Shown here: piece by piece, positions 26,404 through 34,187 of the stretch | Layout of the letters: each line of letters opens with the position of its first letter | How positions within the stretch are numbered: the first letter of the stretch is position 1 | DNA from: Prevotella sp. | GTDB lineage: Bacteria > Bacteroidota > Bacteroidia > Bacteroidales > Bacteroidaceae | DNA length: 64,000 nucleotides | Assembly (NCBI GenBank): GCA_017442825.1 | Contig: JAFRYZ010000044.1 | Coordinates: 1 to 64,000 of the forward strand | Direction of reading: 5' to 3' | Translations under genes and position numbers: made by a program | The notes under the pieces: model-generated | The model's input: only the letters and a program-made list of their open reading frames with translations | What the model was told of the DNA's origin: nothing | Databases searched by the model: none

Positions 26404-26411
26404 CAAAGATA
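26404..26411 (-). promoter_or_regulatory. -7 box of the LRR gene
   Basis: TATCTTTG on the minus strand, overlapping the end of the cassette B gene. No TTTG is found at the usual spacing. An imperfect inverted repeat (CAACATATTGT / ACAATGTTG, 26375-26399) lies between it and the start codon. Confidence 0.5.
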
Positions 26412-26421
26412 ATAATATATT

Positions 26422-27201
26422 TTAGAACCAGTATCCACCCGAATGTTTTTTGTTTTCAAAAATTTTCGGGATGTAGAGTTCAGCGACTTTCGAGCTGTGC
26501 CATTCCGGGAAGACATCGGCGTGTTCGCGTATGATGTTTACGAGGTCGAAATATGCTTGTGTATGGACCTGCATGTCCGATACGAGCATGAGTTCCAACG
26601 ATTGCAGTGAACGTACTACATGCAGCATGAGCGGATTGCAGTTCGTTAGCTGGAAGAGTGCCTTCTCACGGAACACATTCATTTGTTCGTGTGAGAAGTA
26701 AGTATCCGCAAGCACGGTCTCGATTTTAATGAGCCGTGCGCGTAGAGCCTGGTACTCTGCCCACAAGTGTTCACGGATCGCCAATCTTCTGCACAGCGAG
26801 AGATTAGGAAAGAGCGTTGCCGTGAAGAAAGCATGTTGTTCAGACGACAGCCATTGAGTGACTTGTGGCAGCCGTATCAGGAGGAGTTCGATAGCGTTGT
26901 CTCGTTCCCGTTCCAACGAGGCAAGTAGTCTATCGACACGGTCTTTCGATGCCGGCGCTACGTTCTGGTTGCTGACAATACCAAACCCGTTTGGAGTCAG
27001 CACAAGATCTAGCGTTGGGATAGCAGCGAGCAAGGCGTGGTTTGCCACGACTTTAGCGAGCAAGGGCTTTAGCACGTTGCTATCATCCAATCCGGCAATC
27101 GTGTTGAACGTCGTTTCCGACGTGAACGTCAGCTTCACCCATTCCTCGGACGTTTCGATGAATGGCGTAAGCTTATCTAAAACTGTCTGTTCCCCTTCCA
27201 C
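26422..27201 (-). CDS. Phage-like protein, DUF6712-type (cassette B)
   Basis: The 259-residue protein reads VLDKLTPFIETSEEWVKLTF near the start and LDLVLTPNGFGIVSNQNVAPASKDRVDRLL in the middle, which I associate with DUF6712, a family found in Bacteroidetes prophages and thought to be structural. The assignment is from memory. The start shown is a GTG; the frame stays open upstream, overlapping the preceding gene by 25 bp, so the true N-terminus is uncertain. The C-terminus (WHSSKVAELYIPKIF) has a second, isolated copy at 33881-33943, showing that more than one such gene once existed here. Confidence 0.6.
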   Translation of the reverse strand: MEGEQTVLDKLTPFIETSEEWVKLTFTSETTFNTIAGLDDSNVLKPLLAKVVANHALLAAIPTLDLVLTPNGFGIVSNQNVAPASKDRVDRLLASLERERDNAIELLLIRLPQVTQWLSSEQHAFFTATLFPNLSLCRRLAIREHLWAEYQALRARLIKIETVLADTYFSHEQMNVFREKALFQLTNCNPLMLHVVRSLQSLELMLVSDMQVHTQAYFDLVNIIREHADVFPEWHSSKVAELYIPKIFENKKHSGGYWF

Positions 27202-27686
27202 CGCAATACCGTGGGCGTACTTTCGCCCTCCGGCAAGATGACTGCATCGATGTATTTATGTTCAGCATCAGATGACATCGCCAACCAAGAGAGCAGCTGC
27301 TTGCCGTTGCGGTGTATGCGGAATGAAGAGCGTGTTGTCAGGAAGTTCGTACAAAGGAAGAACGAAGGACTGGGAATGACGAAATCCGATATCAGCACCA
27401 GGAAAGTCTGCGTGCTGGCACTGCTGTTTTCATCGCTAATCCTCAATGAACATTGTCCATTCGCATTGCCTTTTTCCCTTATGGCATCCTCTATAATAGA
27501 GCGTATGTCCTGAAGGAACATCGTATTTTCATAGGCATACAGCGTTGTGTTGAAAACCCTTTCACTATCCACATATACCTCCGCTTCCGCTGCAGCCTTC
27601 TCATTTTGCACCGAAAACGAAACCGTCTCCGGCAACATGGCGGAGAGGTATAAGTTATTGAAAGGAGTATCGATAACGACTGACAT
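27177..27686 (-). CDS. Cassette B first gene, uncharacterised (probably shortened)
   Basis: The 169-residue product starts MSVVIDTPFNNLYLSAMLPETVSFSVQN and looks like a beta-rich structural protein (for example QCSLRISDENSSASTQTFLVLISDF). I do not recognise a named family. The start is fixed by a promoter ending 23 bp upstream; a longer in-frame start would pre-date that promoter. It ends VLRWKGNRQF, overlapping the next gene by 25 bp in another frame. That could be natural coupling or a deletion join as in cassettes A and C. Confidence 0.6.
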   Translation of the reverse strand: MSVVIDTPFNNLYLSAMLPETVSFSVQNEKAAAEAEVYVDSERVFNTTLYAYENTMFLQDIRSIIEDAIREKGNANGQCSLRISDENSSASTQTFLVLISDFVIPSPSFFLCTNFLTTRSSFRIHRNGKQLLSWLAMSSDAEHKYIDAVILPEGESTPTVLRWKGNRQF

Positions 27687-27709
27687 ATCACTGCTACTTG
27701 TTTTCAGTG

Positions 27710-27746
27710 CAAAGATACGAACGGGTTGGTGGGTGGGAAAAGACAG
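27710..27746 (-). promoter_or_regulatory. Cassette B promoter
   Basis: On the minus strand: CTGTCTTTTC (TTTC at 27740-27737), a 19-bp spacer, TATCTTTG at 27717-27710. It directly abuts the Sel1 gene terminator. Confidence 0.7.
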
Positions 27747-27780
27747 AAAAAAGCCCGATGGGCGGTGAAGACCATCGGGC
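27745..27780 (-). terminator. Terminator of the Sel1-repeat gene
   Basis: GCCCGATGG (27753-27761) pairs perfectly with CCATCGGGC (27772-27780); on the minus strand TTTTTT follows. It insulates the cassette B promoter from the upstream gene. Confidence 0.85.
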
Positions 27781-27803
27781 AAATACATTAATGCAGAGAG
27801 GAA

Positions 27804-29054
27804 TTATTTTATTCCTGACTTGTCTTTCCAGAACTTAGCTTTTTGTAAATCCTTTTTTACTCCAAACCCATTTTCATAGCATAGACCCAGATTATGTTGT
27901 GCTTGTGCATACCCTTGATTTGCAGCTTTTTTAAACCAATAGGCTGCTTTCTCGTAGTTTTGCACTACTCCCCGACCGTTAACATAGCATAGACCCAGAT
28001 TAAATTGTGCTTCTGCATACCCTTGATTTGCAGCTTTTTCAATCCAATAGGCAGCTTTCTCATAGCTTTGCGCTACTCCTAGCCCATTATAATAGCATAC
28101 ACCAAGATTATTTTGTGCTTCTGCAGTCCCTTGATCTGCAGCTTTTTCATACCAATAGGTGGCATTCTTGTAGTTTTGCACTACTCCTTTACCTTTTTCA
28201 TAGCATACACCAAGATTATTTTGTGCTTCTGCATACCCTTGATTTGCAGCTTTTTCATACCAATAGGTGGCATTCTTGTAGTTTTGCACTACTCCTTTAC
28301 CTTTTTCATAGCATACACCAAGATTATATTGTGCTTGTGCAATCCCTTGATTTGCAGCTTTTTCATACCAATAGGCAGCTTTCTCGTAGCTTTGTACTAC
28401 TCCTTTACCTTTTTCATAGCATACACCAAGATTATTTTGTGCTTGTGCAATCCCTTGATTTGCAGCTTTTTCATACCAATAGGTGGCATTCTTGTAGTTT
28501 TGCACTACTCCTTTACCTTTTTCATAGCATACACCAAGATTATTTTGTGCTTGTGCAATCCCTTGATTTGCAGCTTTTTCATACCAGAAGGCAGCTTTCT
28601 CGTAGCTTTGTCCTACTCCCCGGCCTTTATCATAGCATACACCTAGATTAAATTGTGCTTCTGCAAGCCCTTGGTTTGCTGCTTTTTCATACCAATAGGC
28701 AGCTTTCTCGTAGCTTTGCACTACTCCCTGGCCTTCATAATAGCATAAGCCTAGATTAAATTGTGCTTGTGCATACCCTTGATTGGCAGCTTTTTCAAAC
28801 CAATAGGCAGCTTCACGATATTTCCCTTCATCATAGTATTTGATTCCAACATTACACATCTCCTCTGGAGATTCGCCATCCTCCGATGTTTGGCTGACTA
28901 CCTTAGAGAAAACCAAGTCACTCGTTGCAGCCTTCTTAGAAGAAAAATCTTCAAATATAGTAGAAGAACTGAGATTCACCATTTGATACTTCGTGCAAAA
29001 AGCAGCAAGGGACATCAGCAGAAACGTAAGCGATAATACAAACCTTTTCATCAT
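27804..29054 (-). CDS. Secreted Sel1-like repeat protein
   Basis: The 416-residue protein has a signal peptide (MMKRFVLSLTFLLMSLAAFC) and then about nine Sel1-like repeats of 36 residues, each with the pattern AQ-NLGVCYEKGKGVVQ-Y-A-YWYEKAANQG. Sel1 repeats fold as an alpha solenoid used for protein binding. Several repeats are nearly identical at DNA level (108-bp period, about 28000-28750), so copy number may vary by recombination. The ATG at 29054 precedes the signal peptide; a TTG upstream is less likely. Target and role are unknown. Confidence 0.85.
   Translation of the reverse strand: MMKRFVLSLTFLLMSLAAFCTKYQMVNLSSSTIFEDFSSKKAATSDLVFSKVVSQTSEDGESPEEMCNVGIKYYDEGKYREAAYWFEKAANQGYAQAQFNLGLCYYEGQGVVQSYEKAAYWYEKAANQGLAEAQFNLGVCYDKGRGVGQSYEKAAFWYEKAANQGIAQAQNNLGVCYEKGKGVVQNYKNATYWYEKAANQGIAQAQNNLGVCYEKGKGVVQSYEKAAYWYEKAANQGIAQAQYNLGVCYEKGKGVVQNYKNATYWYEKAANQGYAEAQNNLGVCYEKGKGVVQNYKNATYWYEKAADQGTAEAQNNLGVCYYNGLGVAQSYEKAAYWIEKAANQGYAEAQFNLGLCYVNGRGVVQNYEKAAYWFKKAANQGYAQAQHNLGLCYENGFGVKKDLQKAKFWKDKSGIK
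28000..28750. repeat. 108-bp coding tandem repeats in the Sel1 gene
   Basis: Blocks such as TTGATTTGCAGCTTTTTCAT and CTACTCCTTTACCTTTTTCA recur at 108-bp spacing with very few changes. At least five units between 28130 and 28560 are close to identical, while the outer units are more diverged. Confidence 0.85.
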
Positions 29055-29145
29055 ATTATTAATCTTATTAAATGACAATTATCAAAAGTATCCATTATAC
29101 CAAAAATCAGTGATGGTATAAAAATATTATAGATTATTCTGAGGA

Positions 29146-29176
29146 CAAAGGTATAAAATCTCTAGGAAAAAGAAAA
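29146..29176 (-). promoter_or_regulatory. Promoter of the Sel1-repeat gene
   Basis: TACCTTTG on the minus strand at 29153-29146, with TTTT in place of TTTG 19 bp upstream. Confidence 0.55.
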
Positions 29177-29225
29177 AAAATCAAGACGGATAAATTAAAG
29201 CAATGTATATGAGAAGTGATAGCCC

Positions 29226-29402
29226 TTAAATGAGGGCTACCACTTCAGCTGACTTCTTAGAACGCGGCTTGCGCTGCTTCTTCGGCTTTTCCTCAGCCTG
29301 CTCAGCCTGTGGCTGCTCCTCGCCTGTGATGGCAACTGCCCAAACCTTGTTATCACTCTTGTTTGACTTCACGCTTGATACGATAATAACTTTTGCTTCC
29401 AT
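29226..29402 (-). CDS. Small charged protein, 58 aa
   Basis: The frame starts MEAKVIIVSSVKSNKSDNKV and continues with WAVAITGEEQPQ, an acidic Q/E-rich stretch, then a basic KKQRKPRSKKS segment. The neat division into a beta-like head, an acidic linker and a basic tail, plus a clean start and stop, suggests a real gene. I do not recognise the family. It lies upstream of the Sel1 gene on the same strand, next to another possible tiny frame. Confidence 0.5.
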   Translation of the reverse strand: MEAKVIIVSSVKSNKSDNKVWAVAITGEEQPQAEQAEEKPKKQRKPRSKKSAEVVALI

Positions 29403-29434
29403 GATTTTTGAATTTTTGATGTTATACGATAATT

Positions 29435-29512
29435 TTAATTATAGATGTGCTTCATTAAGACCTCGATGTAGGTAATGTCAGCCATCAAATCATTGGCTAA
29501 ATCTTCTGCCAT
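29435..29512 (-). pseudogene. Possible remnant or micro-ORF, 25 aa
   Basis: MAEDLANDLMADITYIEVLM... is coding-like, and the frame is open 13 codons further upstream (EADTFAEATK) without a start codon. It may be the 3' end of a small gene whose 5' end was lost. The remaining sequence 29552-29827 shows nothing I can name. Confidence 0.25.
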
Positions 29513-29827
29513 CTTTGTGGCTTCAGCGAATGTGTCCGCTTCTACTTCATTTTACGCGCAATACGGAGCAGGCAAGATGAAGGAATGTAAATGCAAGAGA
29601 AAATTGTTATGGTGCTCAGAACACCGTGTATCGTTCTACCCACAAGGCATGTTGTAAGCATGAGTATTACGGATAACCTTTGGGCGGTAGTTCCATCGCA
29701 GGCAGTTGGGAAGCAGCCACAGCGAAAGAGCGCACACACGGCACGGATGCGTCCTCCCTGCAAAGGAATACAAGGAAAATCATAAAGAATTTCTTCAAAA
29801 AAAATATGAGGAATGAAGATAAAGTAT

Positions 29828-29835
29828 TATATTTG
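29828..29835 (+). promoter_or_regulatory. -7 box of the TonB-domain gene
   Basis: TATATTTG, 26 bp before the ATG. No TTTG is seen at the expected upstream distance. Confidence 0.5.
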
Positions 29836-29861
29836 CAGGTGCATATATAAGCTCTATTGTC

Positions 29862-30665
29862 ATGAAAAGAATTGCATTCCTTTTATTATTGTTTTTCTGT
29901 TTTACAACAGGAAGTGTCTCCATACAGGCTCAACCCTATACCGTTGTTGACAAGCAAGCTACCCTTACTACCGGAGGTGAAGCCAAGTTGAACAAACTCA
30001 TAAAGCAATGGGAGAAAGAATATGCTTCAATCAACGGAGCAGCTATTGTATATATCCTGATTCAACAAGACGGAACAATCGGCGACATCAAGGTCGGCGA
30101 TGCGACCTCCCATGAGGCGTCGTCGTCAGCCTATTCCTTTGCTGTACAACTCCCCTCTTTTTCAGCAGGCATCCTGAATGGTACTGCCGTACCCTCTTGG
30201 CGAAAAATCATTTTGGTCATGGGAAAATATGTATGGGAGAATTCTGAAGAACATTCAAAAGCTATAGAACGGCAAAAAGCAACCATCGACAAACTCAATT
30301 CTGAATCATTCAATAAAGATAGGGCTGTAGCAATCATCGACGACACCAATCCATACGATAAAAACACTCAGAATTCATTGCCGAATTTTCCTGGAGGGAA
30401 AAGAGAGGTTAATAAATTCATAGCAGACCATCTTCGCTATCCCGAAGACTGTGCCAAAGCAGGCATAACAGGTCGAGTTATTCTTGAATTTGTTGTCCAA
30501 AAGGATGGCAGTATCAGTAACATAAAAAGTGTCAGAGACGCACATCCTTCATTAGTTCAAGAAAGCATACGAGTGATTCAGCTCATGCCGCGGTGGTTTC
30601 CTGGCATTTATAAAGGAGAAAAGGCGAGAGTTAAATACACCCTTCCTATAACGTTTAAATTATAG
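29862..30665 (+). CDS. Periplasmic protein with TonB C-terminal domain
   Basis: The 267-residue protein has a signal peptide (MKRIAFLLLLFFCFTTGSVSIQAQ). Its C-terminal 95 residues are a TonB domain: FPGGKREVNKFIADHLRYPEDCAKAG, GRVILEFVVQKDGSI and MPRWFPGIYKGEKARVKYTLPI. The N-terminal half contains a weak second copy of the same fold (INGAAIVYILIQQDGTIGDIKV). There is no transmembrane anchor typical of energy-transducing TonB, so this is more likely a stand-alone TonB-domain protein, many of which occur in Bacteroidetes. The partner is unknown. Confidence 0.85.
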   Translation: MKRIAFLLLLFFCFTTGSVSIQAQPYTVVDKQATLTTGGEAKLNKLIKQWEKEYASINGAAIVYILIQQDGTIGDIKVGDATSHEASSSAYSFAVQLPSFSAGILNGTAVPSWRKIILVMGKYVWENSEEHSKAIERQKATIDKLNSESFNKDRAVAIIDDTNPYDKNTQNSLPNFPGGKREVNKFIADHLRYPEDCAKAGITGRVILEFVVQKDGSISNIKSVRDAHPSLVQESIRVIQLMPRWFPGIYKGEKARVKYTLPITFKL

Positions 30666-30729
30666 TGATTGATTTTTAAAGGGAGTTCCAAGTTATCGAT
30701 AAAGCCCCCTTTTTCAACATATAAAAACT

Positions 30730-31551
30730 ATGTACACAAAAGGAAAATACAGACACACCTACACATCAACGGCATCCGACATCACGCCCTTATACAGGCT
30801 GACGCCTAATGCCATGCTGATGTACTTCCAAGATAGTTTCGCACGGCTGATGACCATCCACAATGTTGCAGCCTTCGACATCGTAAAGCAACACCGCATG
30901 TGGGTCATCACAGAGGTTCAGATAGACATCCAGCCGACAGTCACCTACTGGTCGGAAGACTTCACGGTGGAGCTATGGGTGAGCGAACTGACATCACTCC
31001 GCATCTACTGCGATTTCCGCATTTTCCGCAAGAATCGCGCGAGCTCTGGTAGCTTGCAAGGCCAGAACGAGCAGCTGATAGCCTCCGGCACCAGTCAATG
31101 GAACATTCTCAACCTCGACACAAAACGACTGGAGACAACCGATTTCCTTGCCGACAAGCTGGTGGTCGTACCCGAACTGATGACTGGCAGCCACAAGAAA
31201 GTGCGGTTCCCAAAGACACAGTCGATAGACATGCAGATGGAGCATCGAGCCACCCGCCTTGACCTCGACTTCAATTTCCACGTCAGCAACCGCAGCTATG
31301 TCAGTATTGCCCTGCTGACCATGCCCGATGAAATCCTTTCCTCACAGACATTGACATCAGTTACTGTTCACTGGTTGCACGAGACCTATCTTGACGACAC
31401 TTTGACGTGCCACATGTCACACATGGTTGATGGCAGTTACCTCCACACCCTAACGAATTCGGAGGGCATAGTGGTCTGTGAAATGATGAGCCGCTGGCAA
31501 CCACAGTCAGAAGCCCCAGATGTCAGCAAAGTACTAAACAGGGATTTGTAG
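30730..31551 (+). CDS. Acyl-ACP thioesterase
   Basis: The 273-residue protein matches bacterial FatA/FatB-like acyl-[acyl-carrier-protein] thioesterases, which release fatty acids from ACP. It contains two hot-dog domains: an N-terminal one with TPNAMLMYFQDSFARLM and WVITEVQIDIQPTVTYWSEDF, and a C-terminal one beginning near LDLDFNFHVSNRSYV. The catalytic Asn/His region NFHVSNRSY is visible. It stands alone, with no adjacent fatty acid synthesis genes, but another hot-dog protein lies 650 bp downstream. Confidence 0.85.
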   Translation: MYTKGKYRHTYTSTASDITPLYRLTPNAMLMYFQDSFARLMTIHNVAAFDIVKQHRMWVITEVQIDIQPTVTYWSEDFTVELWVSELTSLRIYCDFRIFRKNRASSGSLQGQNEQLIASGTSQWNILNLDTKRLETTDFLADKLVVVPELMTGSHKKVRFPKTQSIDMQMEHRATRLDLDFNFHVSNRSYVSIALLTMPDEILSSQTLTSVTVHWLHETYLDDTLTCHMSHMVDGSYLHTLTNSEGIVVCEMMSRWQPQSEAPDVSKVLNRDL

Positions 31552-31650
31552 AATACAGAACAGAAAAATTGGGAATTAGCAAACCATTGAGGAGTGTCCT
31601 TCGGACAGAAATCTTTCAAATCTTTACAAATCTAACAAATATGCTTGCAA

Positions 31651-32076
31651 ATGGATTTGATTGCTGAATACAACCAGAAACATGAGTTCTTCCGTGAAAT
31701 AACAGGATTAGCCATGAAGGTTCATTGCAAATACAGATATGGACTTTTGGAATCGGCATACGAGGCAGCACTTAAATATCTTCTAGAACAACAGGGACAC
31801 AAAGTTGAACGTCAGGTTTCCCTGCCGATTTTCTGGGATGACGTGCAACTTGATCAGACCTATAGGATGGATTTGGTGATTGACGGCAACATCATTGTCG
31901 AACTGAAAGCCATTGCACATATAGACACACCCCACCGTCGGCAGCTTTGGAATTACATGAATCTAACACACTTGCCGTATGGCATGATAATCAATTTCAG
32001 TCCCGAAGGTCTTTATTCCGAATGGTATTACCGCGACCCAAAGACCTGTATCATTGACAAAGTGAAATTGCTTTAA
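31651..32076 (+). CDS. GxxExxY protein
   Basis: The 141-residue protein has GLLESAYEAALKYLL, the motif that names the GxxExxY family, followed by a PD-(D/E)XK-like core (YRMDLVIDGNIIVELKAI). Members are widespread and found singly; the function is unknown, although a nuclease-like fold is inferred. The text ELKAIAHIDTPHRRQLWNYM is typical. The ATG at 31651 is preferred to an in-frame TTG two codons upstream. The upstream gap has short T/C-A-A-A repeats only. Confidence 0.85.
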   Translation: MDLIAEYNQKHEFFREITGLAMKVHCKYRYGLLESAYEAALKYLLEQQGHKVERQVSLPIFWDDVQLDQTYRMDLVIDGNIIVELKAIAHIDTPHRRQLWNYMNLTHLPYGMIINFSPEGLYSEWYYRDPKTCIIDKVKLL

Positions 32077-32196
32077 GAAAGATTTGTATGATTTTGAACA
32101 GATTTGTGAGATTTCTTCGACGAGCGAAGCGAGTAGAACTCGATTACTCGCGAAACGACGCCTAACAAGTTAATTCCAATTTATCGGACTTAATGA

Positions 32197-32601
32197 ATGA
32201 CAAGAGAATATAATTTGACAAAAAAAATGATAGAGATTGGACTGAAACATACCAGTGAATTGACCGTTACAGATACAGTAACGGCGATTGAGGTGGGTTC
32301 TGGAGATATGCCAGTTCTCGCTACCCCCATGATGATGGCATTGATGGAAAATGCAGCTATGCTCGCAGTCAAGGACAGGCTTCCAGAAGGCTGCACCACC
32401 GTTGGCGGTCACATTGCATCCTCCCACCTTAAACCATCGAAGATTGGCGATGTGGTTAGAGCAGAAGCAGAGGTAACGAAAGTGGACGGAAAGAAGATAG
32501 AGTTTAAGGTGGCAGCCTACTCTGGCGACACGCTGTTAGGAGAAGGTACCCACCTTAGATTTATCGTTGAACGGGAGAAATTCATGTCAAGACTAGGATG
32601 A
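32197..32601 (+). CDS. Hot-dog thioesterase, FlK-like
   Basis: The 134-residue protein resembles the fluoroacetyl-CoA thioesterase (FlK) type of hot-dog fold: VGSGDMPVLATPMMMALMENAAML and TVGGHIASSHLKPSKIGD. FlK-family members hydrolyse small acyl-CoA esters; the real substrate here is unknown. An alternative start is the Met at 32227. The PPC-domain gene begins one base after its stop, so these two are co-transcribed. Confidence 0.8.
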   Translation: MTREYNLTKKMIEIGLKHTSELTVTDTVTAIEVGSGDMPVLATPMMMALMENAAMLAVKDRLPEGCTTVGGHIASSHLKPSKIGDVVRAEAEVTKVDGKKIEFKVAAYSGDTLLGEGTHLRFIVEREKFMSRLG

Positions 32602-32602
32602 T

Positions 32603-33043
32603 ATGAAATACAGGAAAATAGGCAAAACATATTATATCAGGATGGATCGGGACGATGAGGTAATAGCCAATATCCTTGAAATCTGCCGTGAAGAATCCAT
32701 CCCGTCTGCTATCTTCTCTGGCATCGGAGGCTGTAAGCGTGCAGAGTTGCAGGTGTTCATCCCTGAAACGGGTGAGTTTGAGACAGAGCAGTTAGAGGGG
32801 ATGCTCGAACTGGTATCACTCAATGGCAATGTCGTTACGGGTGATGACAGCCAACTATTCCACCACACCCATGCTTTGTACACGTTCAAGAAGGACGGCC
32901 AGCATCAAATAGCAGGAGGTCATCTGAAATCCACAACAGTTCTCTATACGGCAGAGATTGAGTTGCGTCCAACCATCGGCGGATCTATCGGCAGAAAGTT
33001 TGACCCTGAAACAGGCACGGGATTTTGGGATTTTAAGGACTGA
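32603..33043 (+). CDS. PPC/DUF296 domain protein
   Basis: The 146-residue protein is a stand-alone PPC (DUF296) domain, with the conserved IFSGIGGCKRAELQVF, HHTHALYTF and GGHLKSTTVLYTAEIEL. The His residues in HHTHAL and GGHL match the proposed metal-binding set of prokaryotic members. Plant relatives bind DNA through an added AT-hook, which is absent here. It is tightly coupled to the upstream thioesterase, suggesting a shared small-molecule role rather than DNA binding; that is inference. Confidence 0.85.
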   Translation: MKYRKIGKTYYIRMDRDDEVIANILEICREESIPSAIFSGIGGCKRAELQVFIPETGEFETEQLEGMLELVSLNGNVVTGDDSQLFHHTHALYTFKKDGQHQIAGGHLKSTTVLYTAEIELRPTIGGSIGRKFDPETGTGFWDFKD

Positions 33044-33094
33044 AATCGGACTCACAGAGAGTAAAAATTTTTCAGACAAATCGGAATTACGAGT

Positions 33095-33853
33095 ATGATC
33101 AATGCATTCAATCAACAAACGATAGAGTCTTTGGCATATTATGTTTATGCCTTAATAGACCCGAGAGATAACAGGATATTCTATATAGGAAAGGGAAAAG
33201 GAAATAGAGTTTTCCAACATGCGAAAGATGCTTTAGACAAAAATGACCAAAGTCTTAAATTGGATATTATAAGAAGTATTTTAAAAGAAGGGAAACAAGT
33301 AGGTCTCTATATATTACGCCATAACCTGACTGAAGAGACTGCGTATATTGTAGAATCAGTGCTTATTGATTTGCTGACATATAGCAAGTTTAACAAGGCA
33401 AATATATTGGCAAATATAGTTGCTGGTCATCATCAATGGGATGAGGGTATTAAAGATGTCGATGAAATTGATACAATATACAATTGTATGAAAATAGAAA
33501 TCAATCCAAAGGACACCTTGCTTTTAGTCAGTCTAAACAAAAGCTTTGACCAGGCAAAAGCCGATGGAGTATATCACCGAATTAACATTTATGAGGCCAC
33601 TCGCAAGTACTGGAAAATCGGCAAGAATGCGCCTCAAGAGATTAAATACGTGCTTGGTGTCTACAAAGGCATTGTCCGCAGCGTGATAGAAATCACATCG
33701 TGGAAATGGGTATCTGTTGCAGACGATGGTACAGAGTTTAAGTCAGACCGTTGTGCCTTTGAGGGCAACCTCATAGAAGATTCTCCATATTTAAACAAGG
33801 ATGTTTCAGACTATCCATTCGGCAGTGGAGGAGCCGTAAGGTATATAAGATAA
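33095..33853 (+). CDS. GIY-YIG (LEM-3-like) nuclease domain protein
   Basis: The 252-residue protein begins with a GIY-YIG domain: YYVYALIDPRDNRIFYIGKGKGNRVFQHA (Tyr, Gly-Lys-Gly and Arg/His as in LEM-3-like members), an ESVLIDLL helix with the metal-ligand Glu, and a C-terminal module (WKIGKNAPQEIKYVLGVYKGIV...) seen in other bacterial LEM-3-like proteins. It may cut DNA or modify RNA; the function is unproved. It starts 51 bp after the PPC gene. The DNA is more AT-rich than its upstream neighbours in the first half, consistent with transfer. Confidence 0.75.
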   Translation: MINAFNQQTIESLAYYVYALIDPRDNRIFYIGKGKGNRVFQHAKDALDKNDQSLKLDIIRSILKEGKQVGLYILRHNLTEETAYIVESVLIDLLTYSKFNKANILANIVAGHHQWDEGIKDVDEIDTIYNCMKIEINPKDTLLLVSLNKSFDQAKADGVYHRINIYEATRKYWKIGKNAPQEIKYVLGVYKGIVRSVIEITSWKWVSVADDGTEFKSDRCAFEGNLIEDSPYLNKDVSDYPFGSGGAVRYIR

Positions 33854-33880
33854 CCCCTTCCGTTAACTTTTTATTAAAAA

Positions 33881-33991
33881 ACTTTCGGGAGGTAAAGTTC
33901 AGTGACTTTCGAGGCATGCCATTGGGTAAATACTAGAGGGCATTGATGAGCGAGGTGAGATTTGTTATATCCATATCTGTGCATGAGGTTT
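33881..33991 (-). pseudogene. Phage-like cassette deletion scar (cassette C)
   Basis: Read on the minus strand after the promoter, one frame reads MDITNLTSLINAL then stops (33977-33936), which looks like a phage structural protein N-terminus. Another frame ends WHASKVTELYLPKVF with its stop at 33881-33883, and this matches the DUF6712-like C-terminus at 26450-26510 (WHSSKVAELYIPKIF). The two pieces are joined within a few bases near 33937. I infer that a whole cassette was lost, leaving the promoter, the first codons of its first gene and the last codons of its last gene. Confidence 0.55.
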
Positions 33992-33994
33992 ATG

Positions 33995-34031
33995 CAAAGA
34001 TATGGAGAGGGCTGAGAGGGAGAAAAGACAG
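33995..34031 (-). promoter_or_regulatory. Cassette C promoter
   Basis: On the minus strand: CTGTCTTTTC (TTTC at 34025-34022), a 19-bp spacer, TATCTTTG at 34002-33995. It is now followed only by a gene remnant. Confidence 0.65.
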
Positions 34032-34069
34032 AATATCAAACAAAATGATGTGTTTAGAAATATAATTAG

Positions 34070-34077
34070 TATTTTTG
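34070..34077 (+). promoter_or_regulatory. -7 box for the small membrane-protein genes
   Basis: TATTTTTG, 30 bp before a 24-codon frame and about 110 bp before the 57-residue gene. The -33 element is not clear. Confidence 0.45.
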
Positions 34078-34106
34078 CAGCATCAAACGAAGAGCAACTG
34101 AGATTA

Positions 34107-34181
34107 ATGTCGTACCAAATCCACAAGGAGGAGGCGAAGAGGTCAAGCATTGCAAAGAACAAAAAAGAACGAAAAACCTAA
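34107..34181 (+). CDS. Micro-ORF, 24 aa, basic
   Basis: The frame begins MSYQIHKEEAKRSSIAKNKK and ends 6 bp before the next start. It is very short and highly basic. It could be a leader peptide or chance; the -7 box upstream and the tight spacing are the only support. Confidence 0.25.
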   Translation: MSYQIHKEEAKRSSIAKNKKERKT

Positions 34182-34187
34182 AGCCCT

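Noticed and set aside
28007..28651. Long plus-strand open frame across the Sel1 array
   Set aside because: It is the reverse strand of the 108-bp repeat; one repeat without stops gives a long open frame. The minus-strand protein has a signal peptide and Sel1 motifs.
29475..29785. 60-64 codon plus-strand frames in the gap
   Set aside because: No promoter, no domain-like text, and they overlap the minus-strand micro-ORF.
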